Assembly: GCF_001277345.1 (NCBI RefSeq) | Contig: NZ_LIUT01000001.1 | Coordinates: 2,954,242 to 3,003,348, forward strand | DNA from: Paenibacillus solani | GTDB lineage: Bacteria; Bacillota; Bacilli; Paenibacillales; Paenibacillaceae | DNA length: 49,107 nt | Reading direction: 5' to 3' | Shown: one piece after another, positions 30,246-39,819 of the stretch | Layout: each line of letters starts with the position of its first letter | How positions within the stretch are numbered: the first letter of the stretch is position 1 | Notes under the pieces: generated by a model | The model's input: the letters and a program-made list of their open reading frames with translations, nothing else | The model's database searches: none | What the model was told of the DNA's origin: nothing | Program-made: the position numbers and the translations under genes

Positions 30246-30995
30246 CTACATATACATACCGCCATCCACATGCAGCACCTGTCCAGTCATATAAGATGCG
30301 CTGGAAGATGCTAGAAAAGCAACCACACCGGCAATTTCTTCCGGCTGACCCAAACGGGCCAGCGGTATTCCGCCAAGCAGGCCTTCTCTCATATCCTCAG
30401 AAAGTTCCCGGGTCATATCAGTATCGATAAAACCGGGCGCCACTGCATTTACGGTAATCCCGCGGGAAGCCAGTTCACGTGCAGCAGATTTCGTCAGGCC
30501 GATAACACCGGCTTTGGCCGCGACATAGTTGGCTTGTCCCGGATTGCCAAGCGCCCCAACGACGGAGGATATATTGATAATACGTCCATAACGTTGCTTC
30601 ATCATGGGACGCGTTACCGCTTTGAGGCAATTGAATACCCCTTTCAGATTCGTTTCGATCACCTGATCGAACTCCTCTTCCTTCATGCGCATGATTAGGT
30701 TGTCTCTAGTAATCCCCGCATTATTCACCAGAATATCAATTCGACCAAAAGTCTCGAGCACCTGCTTGACCATAGCATCGGCTTCTTCGGCCCGTCCAAC
30801 ATTAGACTTAATGGCGATGGCCGATACGCCCTTAGCCTGGATCGCTTCCACAACTTCTGCAGCAGCCGCTTCGCTTCCTGCATAATTGACAGCCACGTTA
30901 GCGCCCAAGTCGGCTAGCCCAAGAGCAATGCTCCGGCCAATGCCCCGGGAAGCACCCGTAACAAGCGCAGTCTGTCCTTTTAGAGCTTCACTCAT
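30246..30995 (-). CDS. fabG: 3-oxoacyl-[acyl-carrier-protein] reductase
   Basis: 249 residues, short-chain dehydrogenase. Cofactor loop TGASRGIG at 13-20, NNAG at 91-94, catalytic S144, Y157 and K161 (YVAAK). The C-terminal [17 protein letters not shown] is typical of FabG. It reduces 3-oxoacyl-ACP with NADPH. A clear AGGAGGAA site lies before the ATG. It is 45 bases after fabD in the same operon. Confidence 0.96.
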   Translation of the reverse strand: MSEALKGQTALVTGASRGIGRSIALGLADLGANVAVNYAGSEAAAAEVVEAIQAKGVSAIAIKSNVGRAEEADAMVKQVLETFGRIDILVNNAGITRDNLIMRMKEEEFDQVIETNLKGVFNCLKAVTRPMMKQRYGRIINISSVVGALGNPGQANYVAAKAGVIGLTKSAARELASRGITVNAVAPGFIDTDMTRELSEDMREGLLGGIPLARLGQPEEIAGVVAFLASSSASYMTGQVLHVDGGMYM

Positions 30996-31040
30996 ACCTG
31001 TTCCTCCTTTCCAGAGTCATCTGACTTTCATCATCGTTAT

Positions 31041-31973
31041 TTATACGACCGTCTCCAAATTGCTGATACTGTCCAGACTATTTACATTAATGACTTTGAC
31101 GGATTTGTCAATCTTCTTAATCAGACCGCTGAGGACACTGCCAGGACCAATTTCGACGAAGGTATCCACGCCTTGAGCGATCATCCATTCCACGCTGTCA
31201 TGCCATAGTACAGGAGAATATACTTGCTCCACCAGCAAACCGCGTATGGCAGCGGCATCCTCCACCGGACGAGCTGTCACATTGGCTACCACCGGTACGG
31301 AAGGGGCGTTGAATGAGGCCTGGTCCAGTTTGCCAGCCAGCCGCTCAGCCGCCTCCTTCATCATGGATGAATGGAAAGGTCCGCTGACTTCGAGCGGGAT
31401 GGCCCGCTTGCCGCCAGCCTCCTTGACTCTTTCAGCAGCAGCTGCAACACCTGAAGCGGATCCCGAGATGACGATTTGCCCCGGACAGTTCATGTTCGCA
31501 AGTTCTACAACATGTCCCTCTGCGGTGATATTCTTGCACAGCTCGGATAAAGCCTCGCGGTCTGCACCAAGCACGGCAGCCATTGCACCTTGTCCTCCTG
31601 GAACAGCTGCCTCCATGTATTCTCCGCGAGCTCTGACGATCGATACAGCTTCTTCAAACGAAAGTACGCCTGCGCATACAAGCGCGCTGTATTCGCCCAG
31701 GGAGTGTCCCGCAACGTAATCGGGTTCGATCCCCTTGTCGCGAATAGCTTCCAAGTAAGCCACGCTGGTCGCTAACAGAGCCGGCTGAGTGTTTGCCGTT
31801 TGTTTCAATTCTTCATCAGGACCATTAAAAATAATGGAGCTGAGTGCAAATCCAAGCTGATCATCCGCTGTTTGAAAAAGATCCCTTGCGGAAGGAACCG
31901 CATCGTAGGCATCCTTTCCCATTCCGACGGACTGAGCGCCTTGACCTGGAAATATAAATGCTGTCTTACCCAC
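31041..31973 (-). CDS. fabD: malonyl-CoA:ACP transacylase
   Basis: 310 residues. GQGAQSVGMG near the start and the nucleophile S91 in GHSLGEYSALVCAG; the partner histidine is in SGPFHSSMM. It loads malonate on ACP. The start is GTG at 31973, with AGGGAG about ten bases before. It follows fabH after 45 bases. Confidence 0.96.
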   Translation of the reverse strand: MGKTAFIFPGQGAQSVGMGKDAYDAVPSARDLFQTADDQLGFALSSIIFNGPDEELKQTANTQPALLATSVAYLEAIRDKGIEPDYVAGHSLGEYSALVCAGVLSFEEAVSIVRARGEYMEAAVPGGQGAMAAVLGADREALSELCKNITAEGHVVELANMNCPGQIVISGSASGVAAAAERVKEAGGKRAIPLEVSGPFHSSMMKEAAERLAGKLDQASFNAPSVPVVANVTARPVEDAAAIRGLLVEQVYSPVLWHDSVEWMIAQGVDTFVEIGPGSVLSGLIKKIDKSVKVINVNSLDSISNLETVV

Positions 31974-32018
31974 AATCGTTGACTCCCTTCTCTTATTTCA
32001 CTAGGTCTAAACGTTTGG

Positions 32019-33020
32019 TTACCAGATCAGCACGGAGGAACCCCATGTTAATCCGCCGCCAAAACCTACCATCAACACTTTATCTCCTTCTTTTAAACGA
32101 CCGGACTCCTGCGCTTCTACAAGAGCCAACGGTACGGAAGCAGCCGACGTGTTCGCATATTTGTCGACATTGATCACGACCTTCTCTTCCGGAAGTTCCA
32201 ACCGCTCCATAGCCGATTTAATAATTCGGATGTTCGCTTGATGAGGGATGAATAAGTCAACATCTTTTTTGTCGAGACCCGCTTTGTTTAATACAGCTTC
32301 TGTCGCAGAGCCCATCACGCGCACAGCAAATTTAAACACCTCGCGGCCATTCATGTAAATATAATGTTTATTTGTGTTGATCGTTTCAGCGGAAGCCGGC
32401 AATCTTGAACCTCCTGCCTCAATATACAGATGTGCTCCGCCTGCGCCTTCCGCGCCCAGATCAAAAGCTTGGAATCCACGACCTTGCGGCACCTCGCCGA
32501 CAATGGCAGCTCCAGCTCCGTCGCCAAACAGAACGCAGGTATTGCGATCCGTGTAATCCGTGATGCGGGACAAGCAATCCACTCCAATTACCAGAGCGTT
32601 ATTGTACATGCCAGTTTTCACGAAATTTGTGGCTGTTGCCAGGCCATATACAAAACCTGAGCAGGCTGCCGACAGGTCAAAGGCAGCAGCTTTCTTGGCT
32701 CCAAGGCGATCCTGAAGCAAGCATGCCGTGGACGGGAAGAACATATCCGGCGTAATCGTCGCCACAATAATCAATTCCAGATCCTCAGCTGCCATACCGG
32801 CGGATTTCAATGCATTCACTGCCGCATGATAAGCCATATCTGACGTCGCTTCATTCGGGGCAGCGATATGACGCTCACGAATCCCAGTCATCGAGACAAT
32901 CCACTCATCACTTGTATCTACCATTTTCTCTAAATCGCTATTCGACAATATCTTTTCAGGTACGTATTTGCCTGTGCCGATAATACCGACCGGACGTAAA
33001 TTGTTCATTTCCTCACTCAC
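32019..33020 (-). CDS. fabH: 3-oxoacyl-[acyl-carrier-protein] synthase III
   Basis: 333 residues. The active-site cysteine is C120 in [11 protein letters not shown], the histidine is in IPHQANIRI and the asparagine in KYANTSAAS. It starts chain synthesis from acyl-CoA; in Bacillales it prefers branched primers. The start codon GTG 33020 overlaps the plsX stop (GTGA). An internal ATG at 33008 is possible but too close to its GAGG. In B. subtilis fabH is not between plsX and fabD. Confidence 0.95.
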   Translation of the reverse strand: MSEEMNNLRPVGIIGTGKYVPEKILSNSDLEKMVDTSDEWIVSMTGIRERHIAAPNEATSDMAYHAAVNALKSAGMAAEDLELIIVATITPDMFFPSTACLLQDRLGAKKAAAFDLSAACSGFVYGLATATNFVKTGMYNNALVIGVDCLSRITDYTDRNTCVLFGDGAGAAIVGEVPQGRGFQAFDLGAEGAGGAHLYIEAGGSRLPASAETINTNKHYIYMNGREVFKFAVRVMGSATEAVLNKAGLDKKDVDLFIPHQANIRIIKSAMERLELPEEKVVINVDKYANTSAASVPLALVEAQESGRLKEGDKVLMVGFGGGLTWGSSVLIW

Positions 33021-34003
33021 TTCCCGCTGATTTCATTCGAAATGCTCTCTACCAGCCGATTCTGAAGCGCTGTTCGCGCTTGACGAATGCCATTCTTGAC
33101 TGCATTTGCATCTGAAGAACCGTGGCTTTTGACAACCAAGCCGCTTAGGCCAAGCAAGGGTGCTCCGCCATGCTCTTTATAATCGAGCGTCGATTTCAAG
33201 CTCCGAAGCTCCGGCATCATCAAGGCGGCAGCCATCTTGGTCTTAAGCGACTTGCTGAACTGCTCTTTCAACAGCGAAAAGAGTGCACCAGCTGTTCCTT
33301 CAATCGATTTCAACAAAATATTGCCAGAGAACCCGTCACACACGAGCACGTCACATACCCCATTCATGACATCGCGGGACTCGACGTTACCAACAAAATG
33401 AATAGGCAGTTCTTCCAGCAGCGGATAAGCATGCTTCGTCAATTCATTGCCCTTGCCAGGCTCAGTTCCGACGTTCAACAGGCCAACCCGCGGTTTAGCG
33501 ATTCCATGCACCTTCTCGCGATACAGACTGCCCATTAAGGCATACTGCTGCAAATGCTCAGGCTTCGAGTCCATATTAGCGCCGAGGTCCAGGGCAAGCA
33601 TCCCTTTACCGTCAAGAGTAGGAATCATGGGTGCCAGCGCAGGGCGCTCGATTCCGTTCATTCTGCCCACGACGAGCAGACCGGTCGTCATAAGAGCTCC
33701 CGTGTTTCCAGACGAGATCATGGCGTCCGCCTCACCTTCACGAATCATACGACCCGCAATGACCATGGAGGCGTCTTTTTTCCGGCGAACAGCCTTCACC
33801 GGCTCATCCTCAGCCTCAATGACTTCACTGGCATGAACAACCTTCAAATTGGACGGCTTATCCTTGAGCAGCGCTCCAATCCGCACTTCATCACCCACGA
33901 GAATGATCTCGGTATCGCTCCATTCCCGCGCAGCAATCAGTGCGCCCTCCACATTACTCTGGGGGGCGTTGTCGCCGCCCATTGCATCAACCACAATTCT
34001 CAT
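33017..34003 (-). CDS. plsX: phosphate acyltransferase PlsX
   Basis: 328 residues. [15 protein letters not shown] at the start, [27 protein letters not shown] and [13 protein letters not shown] are PlsX motifs. It makes acyl-phosphate from acyl-ACP for PlsY, linking fatty-acid synthesis to phospholipids. AGGAGG lies ahead of the ATG. It is 24 bases after fapR and overlaps fabH by four bases. Confidence 0.97.
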   Translation of the reverse strand: MRIVVDAMGGDNAPQSNVEGALIAAREWSDTEIILVGDEVRIGALLKDKPSNLKVVHASEVIEAEDEPVKAVRRKKDASMVIAGRMIREGEADAMISSGNTGALMTTGLLVVGRMNGIERPALAPMIPTLDGKGMLALDLGANMDSKPEHLQQYALMGSLYREKVHGIAKPRVGLLNVGTEPGKGNELTKHAYPLLEELPIHFVGNVESRDVMNGVCDVLVCDGFSGNILLKSIEGTAGALFSLLKEQFSKSLKTKMAAALMMPELRSLKSTLDYKEHGGAPLLGLSGLVVKSHGSSDANAVKNGIRQARTALQNRLVESISNEISGK

Positions 34004-34027
34004 GCCAAACTTCCTCCTATACTTATG

Positions 34028-34639
34028 TCATTCTCCTGTCGATCGGTAGATTACGAAATTCCCCTGAAACACCATTTCATCAGCGACATAAGTAAACACT
34101 TCCACCTTGGCCTTTCCCTTCTGACCTGGAATGGACCTGACGTAGGCTTTGGCGATGCACTTCTCGCCCAGATGCACTTGTCTCAAGAACCGTATATCGG
34201 CTGAGGACGTTAACGCAATTTCATCATTGATTACGGCAACGGCAAGTGAATTGGCTTGCGCAAACACATAATGCCCCCGGGCAATCCGTGTTTTGCTGAA
34301 TACATGCTCTTCTCGGATTTCGAATATCGATATACCGCTCTTGTCCAATTGCAAGTCCACGACATCCCCGATCACTTCTTCAAGGGACAGGGAACGAACC
34401 TGATCATAGGAATGCTCGGCCATTTGTTTCATTCGTTCGCGAAGCTCCGGGATACCAAGTTCCATTCGGTCAAGGCGAATCGTCTGAATGCTGACTTTAA
34501 GTTGGCGAGTCAACTCGCGGTCCGTAACAAAGGGATTCTCGTCGATCAGCTGAATCAGCCGCTGGTGACGGTCTTTCTTGGATAAACGATCGATGACGAA
34601 ACAACTCCTTCTGCCGCTATGAAAGCCGCCATTCTTCAA
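34028..34639 (-). CDS. fapR: fatty acid biosynthesis repressor FapR
   Basis: Up to 203 residues from TTG 34639. The DeoR-like HTH (VTDRELTRQLKVSIQTIRLDRMELGIPELRERMK) joins a hot-dog domain that binds malonyl-CoA (EEHVFSKTRIARGHYVFAQANSLAVAVI, SADIRFLRQVHLGEKCIAKA). Malonyl-CoA releases it from DNA. The start is uncertain: the frame to 34639 adds ~14 residues absent from B. subtilis FapR, its ribosome site is poor, while AAGGAG lies seven to ten bases before GTC-ATC codons (about 34597-34592), giving a product starting near IDRLSKKDRH. Its own operator is just upstream. Confidence 0.93.
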   Translation of the reverse strand: MKNGGFHSGRRSCFVIDRLSKKDRHQRLIQLIDENPFVTDRELTRQLKVSIQTIRLDRMELGIPELRERMKQMAEHSYDQVRSLSLEEVIGDVVDLQLDKSGISIFEIREEHVFSKTRIARGHYVFAQANSLAVAVINDEIALTSSADIRFLRQVHLGEKCIAKAYVRSIPGQKGKAKVEVFTYVADEMVFQGNFVIYRSTGE

Positions 34640-34670
34640 ACCTACTATATATGTAAATTAGCCGCAAATA

Positions 34671-34687
34671 TTAGAACCTGGTACTAA
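34671..34687 (-). promoter_or_regulatory. FapR operator overlapping the fapR promoter
   Basis: A 17-base inverted repeat TTAGAACC-T-GGTACTAA. The FapR half-site is TTAGTACC; here one base differs in one arm. On the minus strand a -10-like TAATAT (34673-34668) overlaps it. Binding would block transcription of fapR-plsX-fabHDG-acpP-fabF. Confidence 0.85.
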
Positions 34688-34734
34688 AATAAAGTATAAA
34701 TCATGTCACGTGAAAAAGAAAGGGGGCTTCAGAC

Positions 34735-34768
34735 AAAAAAAATAGCACCTCACCAAAGATGAAGTACT
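34735..34768 (-). terminator. terminator of yceD-rpmF
   Basis: A 10-bp stem, including G-U pairs in RNA (34744-34753 with 34759-34768), followed by eight U on the minus strand. It is 15 bases after rpmF. Confidence 0.8.
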
Positions 34769-34782
34769 ACTTATTGAAAAAA

Positions 34783-34956
34783 CTATTGTTTGATGATCTC
34801 TCTTGCTTTATACGTTCCGCATACTTTACATACGCGGTGAGCAAGTTTCAATTCACCACATTGCTCGCATTTCACCATGCCTGGCACAGCCAGCTTAAAA
34901 TGAGTACGACGCTTGTCACGACGTGTTTTGGACGTTCTACGTTGAGGTACTGCCAT
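34783..34956 (-). CDS. rpmF: 50S ribosomal protein L32
   Basis: 57 residues. [17 protein letters not shown] at the start, then a zinc ribbon with C30/C33 and C43/C46 (KCEQC, VCKVC). AAGGAGGTG precedes the ATG. It is the four-cysteine (zinc-binding) form. It follows yceD by 52 bases, the standard Firmicute pair. Confidence 0.97.
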   Translation of the reverse strand: MAVPQRRTSKTRRDKRRTHFKLAVPGMVKCEQCGELKLAHRVCKVCGTYKAREIIKQ

Positions 34957-35008
34957 GTTCCCACCTCCTTATCAGTTCAACCCGCTAACACGGGTGCCAT
35001 ATCCATCA

Positions 35009-35518
35009 TCATTTAAAGAAGTCTTTCAGTCCGGCAAGCCTTGGATCGATCACTTCCGTATCACAATCGCATGTGCTTTCATTCAGGTCCTTGCCGCAAT
35101 TCGGGCAAAGTCCCTTGCAGTCAGCTTTACATACCGGAGCTAGCGGAAGGTCGAGCAAAAATGCCTCTTCTACATAGGGAGTGAGATCCACACTCTCACC
35201 TTGCACGTATGTAGTATCGTCATCTTTATCCTGAATTCCTTCAAGATCCTCCACCGGCTGGAACACTTCATGAAAAGGGATGTTCACTTGTTCGCTGATC
35301 GGCTTCAGGCAGCGGGAGCAAGTCATCTCCAGCCCGCCTTGCAGTCGTCCACGAACATCCACCGTACCAGTAACCGATGGAGTTACTGTCAGATCTACTT
35401 CAAGTGGCTGAACAGCAACAATATCCTTTCGGCCCTTAACGACATTGCTAACATCCACGGTTTGATGGAACAGTAACGGTTGATCGCCGGTTGTCAATTT
35501 TCGAAATTGAATTAGCAT
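35009..35518 (-). CDS. yceD: YceD family protein (DUF177)
   Basis: 169 residues from ATG 35518, chosen because GGAG is eight bases upstream; ATGs at 35524 and 35575 are poorly placed. DUF177 proteins are linked to rpmF across bacteria and to 23S rRNA or ribosome biogenesis. The cysteines in MTCSRCLKP and in the C-terminal CKADCKGLCPNCGKDLN and CDCD suggest a metal-binding site. It is the first gene of the unit with rpmF and has a near-consensus promoter. Confidence 0.9.
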   Translation of the reverse strand: MLIQFRKLTTGDQPLLFHQTVDVSNVVKGRKDIVAVQPLEVDLTVTPSVTGTVDVRGRLQGGLEMTCSRCLKPISEQVNIPFHEVFQPVEDLEGIQDKDDDTTYVQGESVDLTPYVEEAFLLDLPLAPVCKADCKGLCPNCGKDLNESTCDCDTEVIDPRLAGLKDFFK

Positions 35519-35545
35519 ATCCATCACTCCAAACAAACAAAGATT

Positions 35546-35575
35546 ATTATACCGATTCCAAAAGAGTTTTGTCAA
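35546..35575 (-). promoter_or_regulatory. sigma-A promoter of yceD-rpmF
   Basis: Minus-strand TTGACA (35575-35570), 18-base spacer, TATAAT (35551-35546). Both boxes are perfect. It diverges from the tmcAL promoter. Confidence 0.88.
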
Positions 35576-35663
35576 CAGGAGAACCCGAAGCAGACCATTA
35601 TTATTTCCCGATATGTCACTCCATACTACGCCATATCCACCACGTTAGGCAATGTGTTTATTT

Positions 35664-35693
35664 TTGCAGGAACACCATCTTATTATGTTATAT
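35664..35693 (+). promoter_or_regulatory. candidate promoter of tmcAL
   Basis: TTGCAG at 35664-35669 and TTATAT at 35688-35693 with an 18-base spacer; AAGGAG at 35701 and ATG at 35718 follow. Confidence 0.5.
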
Positions 35694-35717
35694 TCTTATC
35701 AAGGAGTTGAAGAATTC

Positions 35718-36953
35718 ATGAAGACGGTTGGCATAGTCGTTGAATATAATCCCTTACATAACGGTCATGTGCTGCATTATGAGAAATCCAAAGAAGTGAC
35801 GGGTGCCGATGCCGTTGTCGCAGTGATGAGCGGTCCATTTCTCCAGCGCGGTGAGCCTGCCATTGCGGGCAAGCGTGCCCGGACCGAAATGGCCCTTGCC
35901 ATGGGAGTGGACCTGTGCATAGAGCTCCCTGTCACCTATGCTGTACAGCCGGCCGAATGGTTTGCGCACGGTGCCGTAGCCATTTTGGAAGCAACGGGAG
36001 TCGTGGATTGTTTATCATTCGGATCAGAGAGCGGAACGCTCGAACGGATGCTGCCGCTGTCCCGATCGCTTGCGAATGAATCCGGGGCCCTTCAATCTGA
36101 AATTGAGAAGCATCTTCAGGAAGGCATGAACTTCCCATCCGCTTACGGAGCGGCGGCGGCTGCCGTATTCGGTGACTCGGATTCCGATATCACTCATCTG
36201 CAATCCATGCTGATGAAGCCTAACAATGCTCTGGGCTTGCATTATCTAATTGCCCTTCATCGCCTGGGCAGCCGTATCACGCCCTACACAATACCAAGAG
36301 AAAGCGCGCAGTATCATGACCCGCTGCCGGGAGCGTCGTGCATTGCCAGTGCCACCGCCATTAGAAACATTATACTTTCACAAGGTTTGGATGCTGCCAG
36401 ACCCTACATACCCGAGTTCACGTACAGCATCATGGCACGAGAAATAGAGAACGGACAGGCCCCCATGGAGTGGGAACAATTTCGGCAGCCCTTGTTTCAA
36501 TCTTTGCTCACACATACACCCGCACAGCTTGAAGGCTTTCTCGAAGTGACCGAGGGTTTGGAATACCGAATTATGCGCACACTTGCAAAATTACAAAAAC
36601 CAACAGTCGATGCGCTCCTCGAATCGCTCAAGACCAAACGCTATACCCGTACCAAGCTTCAACGCATGCTCTTACACATCATGCTGAATCATGACAAGAC
36701 ATCCATGAATCGTGAAGAACTGGCAAAAGGGCCGGGATATATCCGAATCCTAGGCTTCAGTGACTGTGGTCGCATGCTCTTGAAACGAATGAAGCAGCAT
36801 GCCACGCTTCCCGTTATTCATAAGCCAACAGCGCTGGATCATCCTCAGCTGGAGAGAGATGTTAGGGCAGCAGCCGTTTATGCAAACGGACATCCCCAGC
36901 CGGACATAAAGTGCTACTACAGCGACTATCTGCTGCCGCCAGTTACCTCTTAG
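35718..36953 (+). CDS. tmcAL: tRNA(Met) cytidine acetate ligase TmcAL
   Basis: 411 residues from ATG 35718. The frame is open further upstream but without a site. The N-terminal nucleotidyltransferase domain has GIVVEYNPLHNGHVLH, with H14-N-G-H17 as the HxGH motif. TmcAL uses acetate and ATP to form N4-acetylcytidine at the wobble base of elongator tRNA-Met (known for the B. subtilis YlbM). It diverges from yceD. Its last 11 bases overlap the end of ylbL on the opposite strand. Confidence 0.93.
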   Translation: MKTVGIVVEYNPLHNGHVLHYEKSKEVTGADAVVAVMSGPFLQRGEPAIAGKRARTEMALAMGVDLCIELPVTYAVQPAEWFAHGAVAILEATGVVDCLSFGSESGTLERMLPLSRSLANESGALQSEIEKHLQEGMNFPSAYGAAAAAVFGDSDSDITHLQSMLMKPNNALGLHYLIALHRLGSRITPYTIPRESAQYHDPLPGASCIASATAIRNIILSQGLDAARPYIPEFTYSIMAREIENGQAPMEWEQFRQPLFQSLLTHTPAQLEGFLEVTEGLEYRIMRTLAKLQKPTVDALLESLKTKRYTRTKLQRMLLHIMLNHDKTSMNREELAKGPGYIRILGFSDCGRMLLKRMKQHATLPVIHKPTALDHPQLERDVRAAAVYANGHPQPDIKCYYSDYLLPPVTS

Positions 36954-37983
36954 GCGGCAGCTTCTCCAAATAATCCACGGCATCCTGCAGATCATCCACC
37001 GGGATCAGTTCCATACTCGTTTTAATCCGATCTGCCCGTTTCTTGGCCTCATCGTAGTTTTTTCGAGGCACAAAGAAGAAATCGGCTTTCTTCCGATCTG
37101 CAGCTACAATCTTATGTTTCACGCCTCCAATGGGACCTACGGCCCCAGTCTTATCGATCGTACCCGTTCCAGCCACTCGATAACCCTTGGTTAAATCACC
37201 TTCGGTGAGCTGATTATAAATTTCGAGTGTGAATATGAGCCCGGCCGATGGTCCCCCAATATTTGTATCCGCGAAATGAATCGTATGGCCGGGGTCTGCC
37301 GGCTGCACTTCCTGCATGGTTGCGATCAAAACGCCAAGACCCGGTCGCTCGGTCCCCGTCTTCTCATCTTTAATGCTTACCAGCTTGACCTGCTCTTCCA
37401 CAGTTTTTCCTTTGCGTTCAAGCTCGACGGACACGACTTCACCGATGCTTTTCCCGCTTAAGAGACTGGCGATTTTGTCGTTATCCTCTGTAGGCTGCCC
37501 ATCAATTTTGATCAATTTATCACCGGGCCGAAAATGCTTCGCATTGGTCGAATTCTCGGAAATCGACATCACGAATACATAGGCTGGCTTGATGCTGTAT
37601 TCAATATCACCTTCCCGATAAGCAGCTTCCATCGCAGAAGACTGGGATGAATTCATGTAATACACCTGGGTGGCTGCATATTCATCCTTGCTTTGGTCAC
37701 CCATCTTCTCTGCCTTCTTCACGACCTCGGCATTTGGGTTAAAGGCAGACAGCATCAGTAAAGCCATATTCGCGTAGCTTGCGGACACTGTTGTCATCAT
37801 AAATGTGCCCTCTTCCACCGGATCGCTATTCTCAACCTGGATCATAGGGCGAACCTCTTCAGCACTTCCTGGCTGATATATCAGATAAGGGGTCGGCATA
37901 TAAACGACAACGTACAGCATAACCCCAACCATCAACAAATACAGCGCTATTTTTAAGCCATTCGGTTTTACGGACTTCTTCAT
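36943..37983 (-). CDS. ylbL: SepM/YlbL family PDZ-Lon membrane protease
   Basis: 346 residues. One N-terminal membrane segment (about 11-29), an extracytoplasmic part, a PDZ domain near 130-200 and a C-terminal Lon-type protease domain. The Ser-Lys dyad is S246 (IGGPSAGLIF) and K291 (GVKHKIVAADRKKA). SepM in streptococci processes a competence peptide; YlbL in B. subtilis acts with DNA-damage checkpoint proteins. Which of these roles it has here cannot be said. It overlaps tmcAL tail to tail and diverges from ylbJ. Confidence 0.92.
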   Translation of the reverse strand: MKKSVKPNGLKIALYLLMVGVMLYVVVYMPTPYLIYQPGSAEEVRPMIQVENSDPVEEGTFMMTTVSASYANMALLMLSAFNPNAEVVKKAEKMGDQSKDEYAATQVYYMNSSQSSAMEAAYREGDIEYSIKPAYVFVMSISENSTNAKHFRPGDKLIKIDGQPTEDNDKIASLLSGKSIGEVVSVELERKGKTVEEQVKLVSIKDEKTGTERPGLGVLIATMQEVQPADPGHTIHFADTNIGGPSAGLIFTLEIYNQLTEGDLTKGYRVAGTGTIDKTGAVGPIGGVKHKIVAADRKKADFFFVPRKNYDEAKKRADRIKTSMELIPVDDLQDAVDYLEKLPPKR

Positions 37984-38096
37984 GTATCTCCCTTCCTTCC
38001 GCCTTCAATCTCCAGCCTTCCATCAAGTTTGGTCTGATGGTTGTCTCCTCAGCATAAAGTTGTACTAGCCATCTTTACGCAGAAAGGAGAATCCTT

Positions 38097-39326
38097 ATGA
38101 ATCATGACAAGGCCATCAAACCATCAAGCGGGATATGGAGCACCCTTCTTGTCGGGGCCTTTGCTTTCCTGCTTGTCCTGGCTGTCGTCAGTGCTCCCGA
38201 ACCCGCCTTCAAGGCCACCCTCGAAGCACTCAAATTATGGTGGAATATCGTATTTCCAGCTTTGCTGCCTTTCCTCGTATTGGTGGAAATACTCATTGCC
38301 TATGGCTGGGCACACGGGGTCGGCGTACTGTTGGATCCCTTGATGAAAAAAATATTCAAGCTCCCCGGTACCGGCGGCTGGGTTCTTATAACCGGAATGA
38401 CAGCAGGTTTTCCTGCCGGAGCCCAGGCTGCTTCCGGTATGTATAAACAAGGCGAGCTTCAAGCCATGGATGCCGGCAGGCTTGCCGCCTTATCTCACTT
38501 TTGCAATCCGATGACCATTCTCGTTGTCATTGGTACGGGGCTGCTGCATCAGCCGCAAATCGGATATTTGCTGCTGATCGTTCACTGGGGTTCTGGACTT
38601 CTGGCCGCTTGGTTCATCCGTCTCTTTGGTAAACCGGCTCCTTCTACGGACAAACAGGTATCAACCACGGCCTATAATAAAGTCCGCAGCAAACAAGCAC
38701 AGCGCTCCATTCTGATGCGAGCAGCCACCGCCGCCCGAGATGCCCATCGACGGGACGGACGGAGCTTCGGCAAATTATTGGGCGAATCCGTTACCCGCTC
38801 AGTACAGACCTTAATGATGACAGGCGGTTATATATTGTTTTTTGCCATCCTTACAAGAGTATTAACTAGCTACCCGCTTTCACAGTTCCCACCCTATCTT
38901 GTATCGGGAATCTTGGAAATCCACCTTGCAGCCCAGTCCATAAGCTCCTCGGCATTCTCATCAGTGACCCTGCAGCTGGCCGTTCTGTCCGCTGCCCTGG
39001 CATGGAGCGGTGTCAGTGCGCAGCTGCAAAGCCTGTCGATGATGCGGGAAACGGGTCTCTCTTGGCATTTCTTTATGATAAAGCGAGCTCTGCATTCCTT
39101 TTTCGCTTTTGTAATCACAATCTTATTGTGGAAACCGGTCAGTGCGTTATCTGAGGGGCATGTACCAGCCTTTCGAACAGAGCCTTTAACTCATGGAGGC
39201 GCAGATACGACCTACAGTTTCTGGTCCGGATTACCATCCATTATACAATTTCAAGCCTTGATCTGTTTGTTGTTAATCGCCGCTTTCTGGGTATGTTCCC
39301 GTTTCATTGGTCGCCATGACCACTGA
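38097..39326 (+). CDS. ylbJ: sporulation integral membrane protein YlbJ
   Basis: 409 residues with several hydrophobic segments and the Gate/nucleoside-recognition pattern (FPALLPFLVLVEILIAYG, GMTAGFPAGAQAASGMYKQGEL, LSHFCNPMTILVVIGTGLL). B. subtilis YlbJ is sigma-E controlled and needed for proper spore cortex. AGAAAGGAG precedes the ATG. The 3' end overlaps coaD on the opposite strand by 23 bases. Presence of the gene supports a spore-forming host. Confidence 0.92.
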   Translation: MNHDKAIKPSSGIWSTLLVGAFAFLLVLAVVSAPEPAFKATLEALKLWWNIVFPALLPFLVLVEILIAYGWAHGVGVLLDPLMKKIFKLPGTGGWVLITGMTAGFPAGAQAASGMYKQGELQAMDAGRLAALSHFCNPMTILVVIGTGLLHQPQIGYLLLIVHWGSGLLAAWFIRLFGKPAPSTDKQVSTTAYNKVRSKQAQRSILMRAATAARDAHRRDGRSFGKLLGESVTRSVQTLMMTGGYILFFAILTRVLTSYPLSQFPPYLVSGILEIHLAAQSISSSAFSSVTLQLAVLSAALAWSGVSAQLQSLSMMRETGLSWHFFMIKRALHSFFAFVITILLWKPVSALSEGHVPAFRTEPLTHGGADTTYSFWSGLPSIIQFQALICLLLIAAFWVCSRFIGRHDH

Positions 39327-39819
39327 ATTTGCGGCGCAGCGCCTCATCAACCTCCCGGCTTACCAGGTCTGTTGTATCTCCGTTAAAGTGTGCAATTTCT
39401 TTAACAAGGCTTGAGCTCAGGAAGGAATACTTCGGATGTGTCATCATAAAAATCGTCTCGGCATCCGGGTTCAGTTTATGATTCGTGGATGCCAGTTGAA
39501 GTTCATATTCAAAGTCAGTCACGGTACGGATCCCGCGCACGATGACCTGGGCATTCTTCTGGCGGATATAATTCGCCAGAAGGTCGCGGAAACTGTCGAT
39601 CTCCACATTCGGCAAATGTGAGGTTGCTTGTCTCAGGAGATCTTTACGTTCTTCCACCGAGAATAGCGGATTTTTGCTCAAATTATTCAGCACGGCTACG
39701 ATCAGCAGATCAAACTGCTTCGAAGCACGTGTAATGATATCCATATGCCCCATAGTGACTGGGTCAAAGCTTCCTGGATAAACAGCAACACGGTATGTAC
39801 TTGTACTCTCGTTAGTCAT
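39304..39819 (-). CDS. coaD: phosphopantetheine adenylyltransferase
   Basis: 171 residues from ATG 39819, which has GAGGAGG upstream; the longer frame to 39933 lies within rsmD. The nucleotidyltransferase motif is GSFDPVTMGHMDII with T22 and H25, and ISSR-like ISFLS-type residues follow as YSFLSSSLVKEIA. It converts 4'-phosphopantetheine to dephospho-CoA, the fourth step from pantothenate. The rsmD frame overlaps its start by eight bases. Confidence 0.96.
   Translation of the reverse strand: MTNESTSTYRVAVYPGSFDPVTMGHMDIITRASKQFDLLIVAVLNNLSKNPLFSVEERKDLLRQATSHLPNVEIDSFRDLLANYIRQKNAQVIVRGIRTVTDFEYELQLASTNHKLNPDAETIFMMTHPKYSFLSSSLVKEIAHFNGDTTDLVSREVDEALRRKFSGHGDQ

Noticed and set aside
35652..35717. 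An upstream extension of tmcAL
   Set aside because: The ATG at 35718 has AAGGAG ahead and gives the normal family start; the extension lies across the promoter.
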